Positions 1 through 7,072 are shown, counted from the first letter of the stretch. The stretch is DNA of 22,030 nucleotides from an uncultured Collinsella sp. (GCA_900554255.1 USGN01000003.1:1-22030), one strand, 5' to 3'. A program made the numbers and translations. Notes: generated from the letters alone by a model not told the origin.

Positions 1-553
1 GCGGTGCATGCGATCGTGGGCGGCAACGGATGCGGTAAGTCGACGATGCTCTCGGTGCTGGCGAAGACCGCCAAGCTGCAGCGCGGCCGCATGGTGCGCG
101 GAGCGGCCTCGGCGGCGCTGCTGCCTCAGAATCCCAAAGCATTGTTGGTTGCCGAGACGGTTCGCGATGAGCTGATGGAATGGGCCTCGACCTGCGGATA
201 TGACGAGACCGTGGCGCGGGAGCTTGGGGCTGGACGGCCTGGAGACGCGCCACCCCTACGACCTCTCGGGCGGACAGCGCCAGCTGCTCGCACTGGCAAA
301 GCTGCTGCTGATCGGCCCCGAGCTGCTGCTGCTTGACGAGCCCACGAAGGGCTTGGACCTGGAGAGCCGCCGCATCATCGCCCGCGCCCTGCGTGACCAT
401 GCGAAGGTTGGCGGCACCGTCATCATGGCCACGCACGATCTGGATTTTGCCGAGCAGGTTGCCGATGACGTTGCCATGATGTTTGACGGTGAGATTGCCT
501 GCATGGAGTCCCCGGCCGACTTCTTTGCCGACAACGTGTTCTATAGGGCGTGA
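1..553 (+). pseudogene. ECF-type ABC transporter ATP-binding protein, 5'-partial and frameshifted
   Basis: This is the ATPase of an energy-coupling-factor transporter, which would power uptake through the adjacent S component. The reading frame is open from base 1, so the gene starts upstream of the window. Frame 1 carries the Walker A motif GGNGCGKST and the Q-loop (LLPQNP). Frame 2 carries the signature LSGGQRQ, Walker B LLLLDEP, the D-loop region and the switch histidine in MATHD, ending at the stop 551-553. The two frames join naturally if one G is removed from the GGGG run at 226-229, giving ...ARELGLDGLETRHPYDLSGGQ. Frame 1 alone runs out at 336 without Walker B. The stop lies 4 bases before the start of the membrane protein, as expected for one operon. 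Either the gene is truly broken or the extra G is a homopolymer sequencing error. Family assignment is secure; whether it is a real pseudogene is not. Confidence 0.75.
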
Positions 554-557
554 TGGG

Positions 558-1271
558 ATGGCGGATTTTCGCGCCTCGCGCCTACTCACAAAACTTGAGA
601 TTCCGCTGTTGTTGGCGGTGCCGGCGGTGATGGCTGCCGCGTTGCTGGCGGGTGTTGAGCAGACAGCGTTGGCCATGCTGGTTGTGGTGGCGCTCGTGCT
701 CGCGCTGTTCTTTGCGGGTTACGAGGCATCTCGTCCGGGTTTGCGCCAGATTATGCCCACGTTGGTGCTGGCGGCGCTGGCGGCGGCGGGGCGCATCCTG
801 TTTGGACCCATTCCCGACTTTAAACCCGTGAGTGCCATCGCCATTATCGCGGGGGCGACGTTGGGTCGACGCAACGGCTTCATGGTTGGTGCGCTGGCAG
901 CGCTGACCAGCAATTTCTTTTTTGGACAGGGCATGTGGACGCCATGGCAGATGTATGCCTGGGGTCTGGTTGGCTATGTTGGCGGCGCGCTGGCGCATGC
1001 GGGCGCGTTCGACCGCGCCGACGGCACCGTGCGATTGCCGGCGCTACTGGCGTACGGCTTTGCGTCGGGCTTGCTCTATGGCGTCGTGATCAACGCGTAT
1101 GACATCATCGGTTTTGTGCAGCCGCTCACGTGGGCGGGAGCCGTGGCGCGTCTTGTCACGGCAGTGCCGTTCGATATCACACACGGCCTCGCGACCTGCG
1201 TGTTCTTGGCCGCCTTGTACAAGCCTTGGTGCCGTCGCATTAACCGTGTCGTCGTGAAATACGGGCTGTAG
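558..1271 (+). CDS. ECF transporter S component (substrate-binding membrane protein)
   Basis: A 237-residue integral membrane protein that probably binds a vitamin or vitamin precursor and is energised by the ATPase gene just upstream. About six hydrophobic segments are visible, starting near residue 17. The conserved-looking blocks GRILFGPIPDFKPVSAIAIIAG and FFFGQGMWTPWQM are typical of an ECF S-component group found in Lachnospiraceae and Coriobacteriia; I recognise the group but not its ligand. Cobalamin-type transport is one possibility and is only a guess. I chose the ATG at 558, 4 bases after the ATPase stop; an in-frame upstream ATG at 483 would lie inside the ATPase gene. The neighbouring ATPase is frameshifted, so this S component may depend on another copy of the energising module. 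Confidence 0.8.
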   Translation: MADFRASRLLTKLEIPLLLAVPAVMAAALLAGVEQTALAMLVVVALVLALFFAGYEASRPGLRQIMPTLVLAALAAAGRILFGPIPDFKPVSAIAIIAGATLGRRNGFMVGALAALTSNFFFGQGMWTPWQMYAWGLVGYVGGALAHAGAFDRADGTVRLPALLAYGFASGLLYGVVINAYDIIGFVQPLTWAGAVARLVTAVPFDITHGLATCVFLAALYKPWCRRINRVVVKYGL

Positions 1272-1295
1272 GGCATTTCGCGTTCCCTCACGAAC

Positions 1296-1358
1296 TTGCG
1301 GTGGAATAGTTCTTGTTTTTGGCTATTTGCTGCCCAAACAGGAACTATTCCACCGCAA
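1296..1358. repeat. Near-perfect inverted repeat with 23-bp arms
   Basis: Arms 1296-1318 and 1336-1358 are reverse complements with one mismatch, around a 17-base loop. The shared core is GGTGGAATAGTTC. The element lies between two convergent genes (the S component ends at 1271 and exonuclease III ends at 1420). It could act as a bidirectional transcription stop, but no clear U-run follows the arms. The length and near-perfection are more like a dispersed palindromic (REP or MITE-like) element. The structure is certain; the function is inferred. Confidence 0.85.
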
Positions 1359-1364
1359 CTTATA

Positions 1365-1404
1365 GGGGGAGAGGGGTCACATGATCTGTTTTCCTCTGTC
1401 CCCC
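1365..1404 (-). terminator. Possible hairpin terminator downstream of exonuclease III
   Basis: GGGGGAGAGG (1365-1374) can pair with CCTCTGTCCCCC (1393-1404), leaving a two-base bulge and an 18-base loop. It starts 16 bases past the exonuclease III stop on the minus strand. There is no strong U-tract, so intrinsic termination is only a possibility. It may instead belong to the same repeat patch as the neighbouring 23-bp inverted repeat. Confidence 0.35.
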
Positions 1405-1419
1405 AGGAATTACTTGGCG

Positions 1420-2232
1420 CTAGAGCTCTAGCGTGAGGGTAACGGGGCAGTGGTCGCTGCCAAAGATGTCGCCGCGGATGCCGGTGTCGCGTACGTTGTC
1501 GGCGATTGCGTCGCTTACCAGGAAGTAGTCGATGCGCCAGCCGGCGTTGTTCTTGCGGGCATTAAAGCGGTAGCTCCACCAGCTGTAAACGCCCTCGACG
1601 TCGGGGTTTGCCGCGCGCCAGGTGTCGGTAAAACCGGCGTCGAGCAGCTCAGTAAACTTGCCGCGCTCCTCGTCCGAAAAGCCGGCGTTGCCGCGGTTGG
1701 ACTTGGGGTTCTTAAGGTCGATCTCCTCGTGCGCAACGTTAAAGTCGCCGCAGGTCACGACGGGTTTGCCGGTCTCGCGCTCGAGCGCGCTCAAAAAGTC
1801 GCGGTAGGCATCGTCCCAGGCCATGCGCACGTCGATGCGGGCGAGTTCGTTTTGGGCGTTGGGCGTGTAGACGTCCACAAACCAAAACTTGTCGAACTCG
1901 AGCGCGCAGACGCGGCCCTCGGTTGCGGCTTGGGCGACGAGCTCGGCCGCCTCGCCGGCGTAGGGTAGCAGTGCGTCGGCGTGCAGCACACGCAGCGGTT
2001 CCTGGCGGCTAAAGACCGCAGTGCCCGAATAGCCCTTGCGCTCGGCGTAGCTCCAGGTTTGGTGATAGCCGGGCAGGTCGATATCGACCTGGCCCTCCTG
2101 CAGCTTGGTCTCTTGCAGCGCCAGGATATCGACGTCGAGTTCTTGCGCGACCTGGATAAAGCTCGGGTCCTTTTTGAGCACGGCGCGCAGGCCGTTGACG
2201 TTCCACGAGGCGAAAGTGTAAGTCTGAGGCAT
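1420..2232 (-). CDS. xth: Exodeoxyribonuclease III (AP endonuclease, ExoA/Xth family)
   Basis: A 270-residue, full-length member of the exonuclease III family, which cuts DNA 5' of abasic sites and removes nucleotides from 3' ends during base-excision repair. The catalytic set is complete: N11 in WNVNG, E41 in LQETK, Y122 in VYTPN, D163 and N165 in GDFNVAH, D235 in GWRIDYF, and D260-H261 in GSDHCP. The ATG at 2232 is preceded on the minus strand by AAAGGA at good spacing. It is divergent from the sirtuin gene, with 113 bases between the two starts, and convergent with the ECF S component. It looks monocistronic. Nothing is odd in the protein; the identification is firm. Confidence 0.96.
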   Translation of the reverse strand: MPQTYTFASWNVNGLRAVLKKDPSFIQVAQELDVDILALQETKLQEGQVDIDLPGYHQTWSYAERKGYSGTAVFSRQEPLRVLHADALLPYAGEAAELVAQAATEGRVCALEFDKFWFVDVYTPNAQNELARIDVRMAWDDAYRDFLSALERETGKPVVTCGDFNVAHEEIDLKNPKSNRGNAGFSDEERGKFTELLDAGFTDTWRAANPDVEGVYSWWSYRFNARKNNAGWRIDYFLVSDAIADNVRDTGIRGDIFGSDHCPVTLTLEL

Positions 2233-2345
2233 GGTGTCCTTTCGACGGGGTTGGCAGGCTTAAGATTAACGCAACAAGAGCGGGGCGGAGTCCGCGAGTG
2301 ATAGTGCGAACGCCGCCGTCCCTAAGACACGGACGGAGGACTCAT

Positions 2346-3098
2346 ATGACGCAGGCAATATCGGACCCCAAGCAGGCCTCCGCCGCGCTGGCGGATCTGT
2401 TTGACACCCACAAGCGCGTGGTCTTCTTTGGCGGCGCGGGCGTTTCCACGGCGAGTGGCATCCCCGATTTCCGCAGCGTGGACGGCCTGTATCACCAGCA
2501 GTTTGCCTACCCGCCCGAGACCATGCTCTCGCATAGCTTTTACGAGGCGCATCCGGCCGAGTTCTTCGACTTCTACCGCACCAAGATGATCGCGCTTGGC
2601 GCCAAGCCCAACCGCTGCCACACCAAGCTGGCCGAGCTGGAGCGCGCCGGCAAGCTAAATGCCGTGGTGACGCAAAATATCGACGGCCTGCATCAGATGG
2701 CCGGCTCGCAGCGCGTGTTCGAGCTGCACGGATCGGTCCATCGCAACATTTGCCAGTCGTGCGGCGCGGTCTATAGCGCCGAGTGGATTTGCTCGCGCGA
2801 GCACGAGGACGCCGCGGGCGTGCCCGTGTGTCCTGCGTGCGGCGGGCGTATTAAGCCCGATGTGGTGCTCTACGAGGAGCCGCTCGACGAGCGCGTGCTG
2901 ACCGGCGCCGTCGCCGCCATTGCCGCGGCCGATGCCCTCATCGTGGGCGGGACCTCGCTCGTGGTGTATCCGGCGGCGGGCCTTACGCGCTACTTTACCG
3001 GCGATACCCTGGCCATTTGCAATCTCGCTCCCACCGATCAGGATGCAAATGCCGACCTGCTGATTTCTTGCGACATCGCGGCCGCGTTTGCGTTCTAG
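2346..3098 (+). CDS. cobB: NAD-dependent protein deacylase, Sir2 family
   Basis: A 250-residue sirtuin that uses NAD+ to remove acyl groups from protein lysines. The NAD-binding motifs GAGVS (30-34), GIPDFRS (38-44), TQNIDGLH (109-116) and GGTSLVVYPAA (211-221) are present. H128 in ELHGS is the catalytic histidine. A zinc ribbon is formed by C136, C139, C162 and C165 (CQSC and CPAC). I chose the ATG at 2346 because GGAGGA (2335-2340) sits 5 bases upstream; the frame stays open to 2298 but has no better start. The gene is alone between the divergent exonuclease III gene and the folate fusion gene. Substrate preference (acetyl or longer acyl) cannot be read from the sequence. Confidence 0.95.
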   Translation: MTQAISDPKQASAALADLFDTHKRVVFFGGAGVSTASGIPDFRSVDGLYHQQFAYPPETMLSHSFYEAHPAEFFDFYRTKMIALGAKPNRCHTKLAELERAGKLNAVVTQNIDGLHQMAGSQRVFELHGSVHRNICQSCGAVYSAEWICSREHEDAAGVPVCPACGGRIKPDVVLYEEPLDERVLTGAVAAIAAADALIVGGTSLVVYPAAGLTRYFTGDTLAICNLAPTDQDANADLLISCDIAAAFAF

Positions 3099-3112
3099 CC
3101 CGTGTGCGCGGA

Positions 3113-3118
3113 TACAAT
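3113..3118 (+). promoter_or_regulatory. Putative -10 element of the folate fusion gene
   Basis: TACAAT at 3113-3118 is a good -10 hexamer, 75 bases before the start codon at 3193. The best -35-like match, TTGCGT (3088-3093), is 19 bases upstream and weak. The leader also contains a 7-bp hairpin, CCACCGC (3143-3149) with GCGGTGG (3162-3168). Confidence 0.45.
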
Positions 3119-3192
3119 AGAAAAACTGATTGCAAAGCGACCCCACCGCCTGCGCCCGAGCGCGGTGGCGCGGGCATTTTAGGAGGATGTTC

Positions 3193-4929
3193 ATGGCGAA
3201 CGATAGCAAGACATGGCGGTGCGGAAAGTATGAGCTCAGCTTTGACCGCCCGCGCATCATGGGCGTCCTCAACGTGACGCCCGATTCGTTTAGCGACGGT
3301 GGGGAGCACTTCGACCCGGATGTCGCCATCGAGTACGGCCTGGCGATGCTCGACGCCGGTGCCGACATCATCGACGTGGGCGGCGAGTCCACGCGCCCTG
3401 GTTTTACCCCGGTCAACCCCGACGAGGAGGCTCGCCGCGTGCTGCCCGTGGTGCGCGCGCTGGCCAAAGAGGGCGCTATCGTCTCGATCGACACGCGCCA
3501 CGTGGCGGTTGCCAAGGCGGCCGTGCGCTGCGGCGCCTCGATCGTCAACGACGTGACCGGCTTCACCGACCCCAAGATGGTCGAGTTTGTTAAGACGAGC
3601 ACCTGCGGCGTCATCGTGATGCATGCCGGCGAGGTCGCCGCGCCCACCCGCACGCACGCAACGGTGCAGCTCGATACCTCGGCAGCGGCGTTTGTTGCCG
3701 AGAAGGCGCGCGAGGCGGCTGCCGAGGCCGCGCGTGAGGCCGAGAAGCCGGCTCGCCGCCGTCGCGGCAAGTTGCTGGGCGAGCCTAAGTCGGAGGCCAA
3801 GCTTCCGGGCGGCGTGGTGCAGCCCTCGTTGCCGTTTGGCGAACCGGAGCCCACGTCCGAGTCTGCAACCGAGCTGGGGCAGGAGACGCCGGCCGCCGAG
3901 CAGGCTGCTGCCGCCGAGACCGTTGCGCCCGCGCCCGAGGCCACCGAGGCCGCATCGGAGTCCAATGACCGCCTGGCCGCCATGATGCGCCGCAGCGCCC
4001 GCCGCGAGGAGGCCTACGTGCCCACCTCTCAGCTCCGCCGCTTCACCCTGCCCGATTCGGCGCCCATCATGCGCCGCGTCATGGGCTTTCTGTCCGACCA
4101 GGCCCGCACACTCATCCATGCCGGCGTGTCGCGCGACCGCATCTGCATCGATCCTGGTCCGGGCTTTGGTAAGTCGGCTAACGAGGACATCGTCATCCAG
4201 CGCGAGACCGCCAAGATGGCGTCGCTGGGCTATCCGCTCATGTGCGCCGTGTCGCGCAAGCGCTTTGTGGGCGCCGTCTCGGGCGTGACCGAGGCCGCCG
4301 CGCGCGATGCCGCCACGTTTGGTGTGTGCCTGGGCGCCATCCAGGCCGGCGCCAACATTGTGCGCGTGCACGACGTTGCAGGCTTTGCGCAGTTCCTGAA
4401 CGGCTACTGGGCGGTTGCCAAGCCACAGCCGCGCCGCGCGTTTGTGGCCGTGGGTTCCAACCTGGGGCATCGCTGCGACAACATCCGCGCTGCGCGCGAC
4501 ATGATTGCCGAGATCCCGCTCACCTGCGTGTCCAACTGCTCGCGCATCTACGAGAGCGAGCCTGCCTACGAGACGCGCCAGGACGCGTTTGCCAACGCCG
4601 TCATCGAGATCAAGACCGAGCTTGCGCCGCTGGTGCTGCTCGACGAGCTCATGAAGATCGAGGCCGAGCTGGGGCGCGACCGCTCCAAAAAGGCCAAGGC
4701 CAACGGTCCGCGTACCATCGACCTGGACCTGCTGTGGATGGACGGCGAGACCCACGGCGGCAAAAAGCTGCGCCTGCCGCATCCGCTGATCGGCGAACGC
4801 GACTTTGTGCTGGTGCCGCTCGAGGACCTGATGCACGACCCGGCGCGGTTCTTCCGCTACAACGGTGTCGAGGTCAAGGAGCCCGAGGATCGCGTGGGCC
4901 ATATCGTGGGCGAATTGGGGCGTATGTAG
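3193..4929 (+). CDS. folP-folK: Fused dihydropteroate synthase / HPPK with a large internal insert
   Basis: A 578-residue bifunctional folate-synthesis enzyme. The N-terminal part is dihydropteroate synthase: NVTPDSFSDGG (27-37), DVGGESTRPG (61-70), VND (118-120), VMHAG (142-146), DPGPGFGKS (320-328), SRKRF (354-358) and RVHDV (391-395). The C-terminal part, from about 415, is hydroxymethyldihydropterin pyrophosphokinase: AVGSNLG (419-425), the catalytic GPRTIDLDLL (505-514, with D510 and D512) and LPHPLIGERDFVL (528-540). Between the pterin-side loop after VMHAG and the helix before DPGPGFGK there is an extra segment, about residues 150-288. It is rich in Ala, Glu and Pro, with an Arg cluster (188-191), and probably disordered; ordinary DHPS has only a short loop there. 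AGGAGG at 3181-3186 fits the ATG at 3193 (6-base spacing) rather than the ATG at 3187. The stop abuts the next start. Confidence 0.95.
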   Translation: MANDSKTWRCGKYELSFDRPRIMGVLNVTPDSFSDGGEHFDPDVAIEYGLAMLDAGADIIDVGGESTRPGFTPVNPDEEARRVLPVVRALAKEGAIVSIDTRHVAVAKAAVRCGASIVNDVTGFTDPKMVEFVKTSTCGVIVMHAGEVAAPTRTHATVQLDTSAAAFVAEKAREAAAEAAREAEKPARRRRGKLLGEPKSEAKLPGGVVQPSLPFGEPEPTSESATELGQETPAAEQAAAAETVAPAPEATEAASESNDRLAAMMRRSARREEAYVPTSQLRRFTLPDSAPIMRRVMGFLSDQARTLIHAGVSRDRICIDPGPGFGKSANEDIVIQRETAKMASLGYPLMCAVSRKRFVGAVSGVTEAAARDAATFGVCLGAIQAGANIVRVHDVAGFAQFLNGYWAVAKPQPRRAFVAVGSNLGHRCDNIRAARDMIAEIPLTCVSNCSRIYESEPAYETRQDAFANAVIEIKTELAPLVLLDELMKIEAELGRDRSKKAKANGPRTIDLDLLWMDGETHGGKKLRLPHPLIGERDFVLVPLEDLMHDPARFFRYNGVEVKEPEDRVGHIVGELGRM

Positions 4930-5631
4930 ATGATCGAGATGAATGCTGTTGCCGCCGGTACCGAGCTCGACGCGGCGCGCGACGCGGGCCGCGAGGGCAT
5001 GTCCGCGGGCTGGTGCGCGTGGAGCGCGGGCGATGCTTCGCTGATGTTTTCGCTGGTCGTGCGCCCCGATGTGAACATGCACGCCTTCCACGGCCTGCCG
5101 TTTGTGGCCGCAATGGGTATGATGGACGCGCTCGCGGGCACGGCCGCAACGCCGGGCCTGGGGCTTGCCGGCAAGGTGGGCATCCAGTGGCCGAGTGACA
5201 TCGTGTGCGGCGCGCCTGCGTTTGAGACATCGCTCGCGTGCGTCGCCGTCAACGGTGGTGCCGGTGCCGCGGGCATGTTCGGTGCCGTGACGGTGGATAT
5301 TGAGCGTTCGGCACTGAGCGAGCTTGGCGTGGATATGGCTGACGAAGCGCTGGTCGAGGAGCTGGCCGCCGCCGTGTTGACCCGCGTGGATGCCTGGGCG
5401 GTTGTCGCCAACACGCCACAGGGTGCTGCCGGTCCGCTGGCCCCCGTGCTGGGCGAGTACTTCGACATGGTGCCGCTGCTCGGTCGCCAAGTTGCGGCGG
5501 TGTCGCCCAACGGCTTGCCGCTTGCGGTCGGTGTGTTTGCGGGCCTGGACATCTGGGGCCGCGCGACCATCAAGACCGATGCCGGCGAGCAGGAGTTTCC
5601 GCCCGAGGCCGTACGGATTCGCGGGCTGTAG
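4930..5631 (+). CDS. Degenerate biotin-protein ligase-like protein (BirA catalytic-domain homologue)
   Basis: A 233-residue protein whose layout follows the BirA/LplA-type ligase domain without a DNA-binding domain. The segments resembling the family are LMFSLVVRPD (38-47), IQWPSDIV (85-92), a VNGG turn near 107-110 in place of the usual GIGIN strand, and a C-terminal barrel with GLDIWGRATI (205-214). The active site looks lost. The biotin-binding loop GRGRRGR is replaced by GREGMSAG (20-27), KWPND is QWPSD, and the region of the catalytic lysine (normally RKLAGIL) reads AFETSLACV. The start codon follows the stop of the folate fusion gene with no gap, so translation is probably coupled. It is convergent with coaX; birA and coaX are neighbours in many bacteria, which supports the family call. 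Function is unknown; catalysis of biotinylation is doubtful. Confidence 0.6.
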   Translation: MIEMNAVAAGTELDAARDAGREGMSAGWCAWSAGDASLMFSLVVRPDVNMHAFHGLPFVAAMGMMDALAGTAATPGLGLAGKVGIQWPSDIVCGAPAFETSLACVAVNGGAGAAGMFGAVTVDIERSALSELGVDMADEALVEELAAAVLTRVDAWAVVANTPQGAAGPLAPVLGEYFDMVPLLGRQVAAVSPNGLPLAVGVFAGLDIWGRATIKTDAGEQEFPPEAVRIRGL

Positions 5632-5671
5632 CGCGAGGCGCCAGCGCGCAAAGACAACGATGACAACAAGA

Positions 5672-5700
5672 CCCTCCTCGGCCTGTGCCGGGGAGGGTTT
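5672..5700 (+). terminator. Intrinsic terminator after the folate / biotin-ligase-like operon
   Basis: CCCTCCTCGG (5672-5681) pairs with CCGGGGAGGG (5688-5697) with one wobble pair, a 6-base loop and a short TTT. It lies 41 bases past the stop of the biotin-ligase-like gene. The gene on the other side, coaX, is convergent, so it may stop transcription both ways. Confidence 0.7.
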
Positions 5701-5776
5701 CGCCTGTCTGAGGAATAGGTTTGGCGAGCCTTTGCGGGGACTGTGGCATCGGGCGTGTTCGACTTAAGCCCCTGCT

Positions 5777-6550
5777 CTATCCCAGCTCCTGCATGCGGCG
5801 GTAGATTTCGCAGATGCCCTTGATGGTGAGCTGTCCATCGACCACGTCGAAGGCATCGGTCGAATCGGCGACGATGCCGGCGAGGCCGCCCGTGGCGATA
5901 ACGGTGGCATCCTCGCGGCCCAGCTCGCGCTTCATGCGCGCGACCAGGCCCTCGGCCATGGCGGCGGCGCCCGTTACGGCGCCGACCTTGATGCACTCCT
6001 CGGTATCGCGGCCGATGGCGTGCTCGGGCGCCTCGAGCGGCACGCTGGCGAGCTTGGCGGCACGGGCGGCAAGCGCGTCCATGGAGATGCGAATGCCCGG
6101 CGCGATCGCTCCGCCAATGTAATAACCGTCCTCATCGATGACGTCGATATTGGTCGCGGTGCCAAAGTCCACCACGATTGCCGGCGCGCCGTAGAAAGTT
6201 TCGGCCGCAACGGCGTTAGCGACGCGATCGGCGCCTACGGCTTGGGGACGCGCCGCGCGCAGCTTGGTCACCGCGGCCGTCTGCGGCCCGATGACGATGG
6301 CGTCCGCGGCAATGCGGTCGGCCACGGCGTGCCATTCGCGCGAGAGCTGCGGCACCACGCCGGCAAAGGCGATCGCGTCGACCGCATCGAGCGAAAGGCC
6401 GTACATCTTAAAGAAGCCCATCAGGCGCACGTGGATCTCATCGGCGGTATAGGAGCGGTCGGTGGGCATGCGCCACGACTGCACCAGCTCGTCTCCGTCA
6501 AACAGGCCCATGGCCGTCTGCGTATTTCCCATATCGATAGCGAGCAGCAT
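5777..6550 (-). CDS. coaX: Type III pantothenate kinase
   Basis: A 257-residue CoaX-type kinase that phosphorylates pantothenate in the first step of coenzyme A synthesis. Diagnostic motifs are AIDMGNTQT (4-12, the acidic phosphate-site residue D6), GADRVAN (106-112) and VDFGTATNIDV (127-137), and the length is normal for the family. I chose the ATG at 6550 because GGGAG lies 7 bases upstream on the minus strand; an upstream in-frame ATG at 6571 has no ribosome binding site. A -10-like TACAAT is present further upstream. It is transcribed away from the initiator tRNA and convergent with the biotin-ligase-like gene. The identification is firm. Confidence 0.95.
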   Translation of the reverse strand: MLLAIDMGNTQTAMGLFDGDELVQSWRMPTDRSYTADEIHVRLMGFFKMYGLSLDAVDAIAFAGVVPQLSREWHAVADRIAADAIVIGPQTAAVTKLRAARPQAVGADRVANAVAAETFYGAPAIVVDFGTATNIDVIDEDGYYIGGAIAPGIRISMDALAARAAKLASVPLEAPEHAIGRDTEECIKVGAVTGAAAMAEGLVARMKRELGREDATVIATGGLAGIVADSTDAFDVVDGQLTIKGICEIYRRMQELG

Positions 6551-6586
6551 GTCTACTCCCAGTGTTGGCATAAAAGGACGCGCACC

Positions 6587-6592
6587 ATTGTA
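6587..6592 (-). promoter_or_regulatory. Putative -10 element of coaX
   Basis: On the minus strand TACAAT (complement of 6587-6592) lies 36 bases before the coaX start codon. No convincing -35 hexamer is seen at 16-18 bases upstream of it, so this is a single-element call. Confidence 0.4.
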
Positions 6593-6686
6593 TACGCGCC
6601 GCCGACGGCACTCGGCTGCGATTCGTTTACGGTGATAGGGGCTGAGGGGTTTAAATATGAAGGAATTATGCTCCACGAGTTTTTCC

Positions 6687-6715
6687 TTGCCGTTTACCGA
6701 ACTCCCGCGTAATAT
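6687..6715 (+). promoter_or_regulatory. Promoter of the initiator tRNA gene
   Basis: TTGCCG (6687-6692) and TAATAT (6710-6715) are separated by exactly 17 bases, a near-consensus housekeeping promoter. Transcription would start near 6722, about 25 bases before the mature tRNA. Confidence 0.75.
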
Positions 6716-6746
6716 TCTTTCTTGCGCACATGAGGCGCCCAGACAT

Positions 6747-6823
6747 TGCGGGGTGGAGCAGTCTGGTAGCTCGCCGGGCTCATAACCCGGAGGTCGTAGG
6801 TTCAAATCCTGCCCCCGCGACCA
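6747..6823 (+). tRNA. Initiator tRNA-Met (anticodon CAT)
   Basis: A 77-base cloverleaf with encoded CCA. The 7-bp acceptor stem pairs TGCGGGG (6747-6753) with CCCCGCG (6813-6819). The D arm is GAGC/GCTC, and the anticodon loop CTCATAA (6779-6785) has CAT at 6781-6783. The T arm is GTAGG/CCTGC with loop TTCAAAT. The three consecutive G-C pairs at the base of the anticodon stem (GGG/CCC) mark it as the initiator rather than the elongator. Position 1 is T and position 72 is G, so the normally mismatched 1:72 pair is a U-G wobble here. It has its own promoter and terminator. Confidence 0.96.
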
Positions 6824-6832
6824 AGAACTTGC

Positions 6833-6862
6833 AGCTCGTCGGCCTAGTCGGCGAGCTTTTTT
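6833..6862 (+). terminator. Intrinsic terminator of the initiator tRNA
   Basis: AGCTCGTCGGC (6833-6843) pairs over 11 bp with GTCGGCGAGCT (6847-6857), including two G-T wobbles, with a CTA loop. A run of six T bases (6857-6862) follows directly. It lies 9 bases past the tRNA CCA end. Confidence 0.9.
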
Positions 6863-6911
6863 GTTATTCCGGGATCGTTTCTTCGGTTCAATTCTCGGCC
6901 TCTCAAACAAA

Positions 6912-6968
6912 ATCTCGATCTGTAACATCTAGACCCGATTTGGGCGGCTAGGTGTTACAGATCGAGAT
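6912..6968. repeat. Inverted repeat 1 of 3, TCTCGATCTGTAACA arms
   Basis: Arms 6912-6927 and 6953-6968 are perfect 16-bp reverse complements. Pairing extends inward by 5 more pairs with one wobble (TCTAG with CTAGG), giving a 21-bp stem around a 15-base loop. It is the first of three related elements spaced about 80 bases apart. Confidence 0.9.
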
Positions 6969-6997
6969 ATACCGGTGGGTTGGGTCATGTTTGTCTA

Positions 6998-7044
6998 AAT
7001 CTGTAACACGAGGGACGGATTTTGCCGAGTTGTTGTTACAGATT
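6998..7044. repeat. Inverted repeat 2 of 3, shortened arms
   Basis: AATCTGTAACA (6998-7008) pairs perfectly over 11 bp with TGTTACAGATT (7034-7044). It has the same core as its neighbours but the outer TCTCG part has decayed on the left and reads GATTGAGA on the right. It looks like a degenerate copy of elements 1 and 3. Confidence 0.85.
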
Positions 7045-7072
7045 GAGATTTTCCCTTAAGGGGGATTCGAAT

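Noticed and set aside
2995..5490. Long minus-strand open frame of 831 codons opposite the folate operon
   Set aside because: It is the antisense of clear DHPS-HPPK and biotin-ligase-like genes, with His/Arg/Gly-rich content typical of GC-rich shadow frames and no domain.
6730..6928. Peptides on either strand across the initiator tRNA, including a QDLNLRPPGYEPGELPD-like sequence
   Set aside because: These are well-known artefacts of translating tRNA genes; the coaX start is at 6550.
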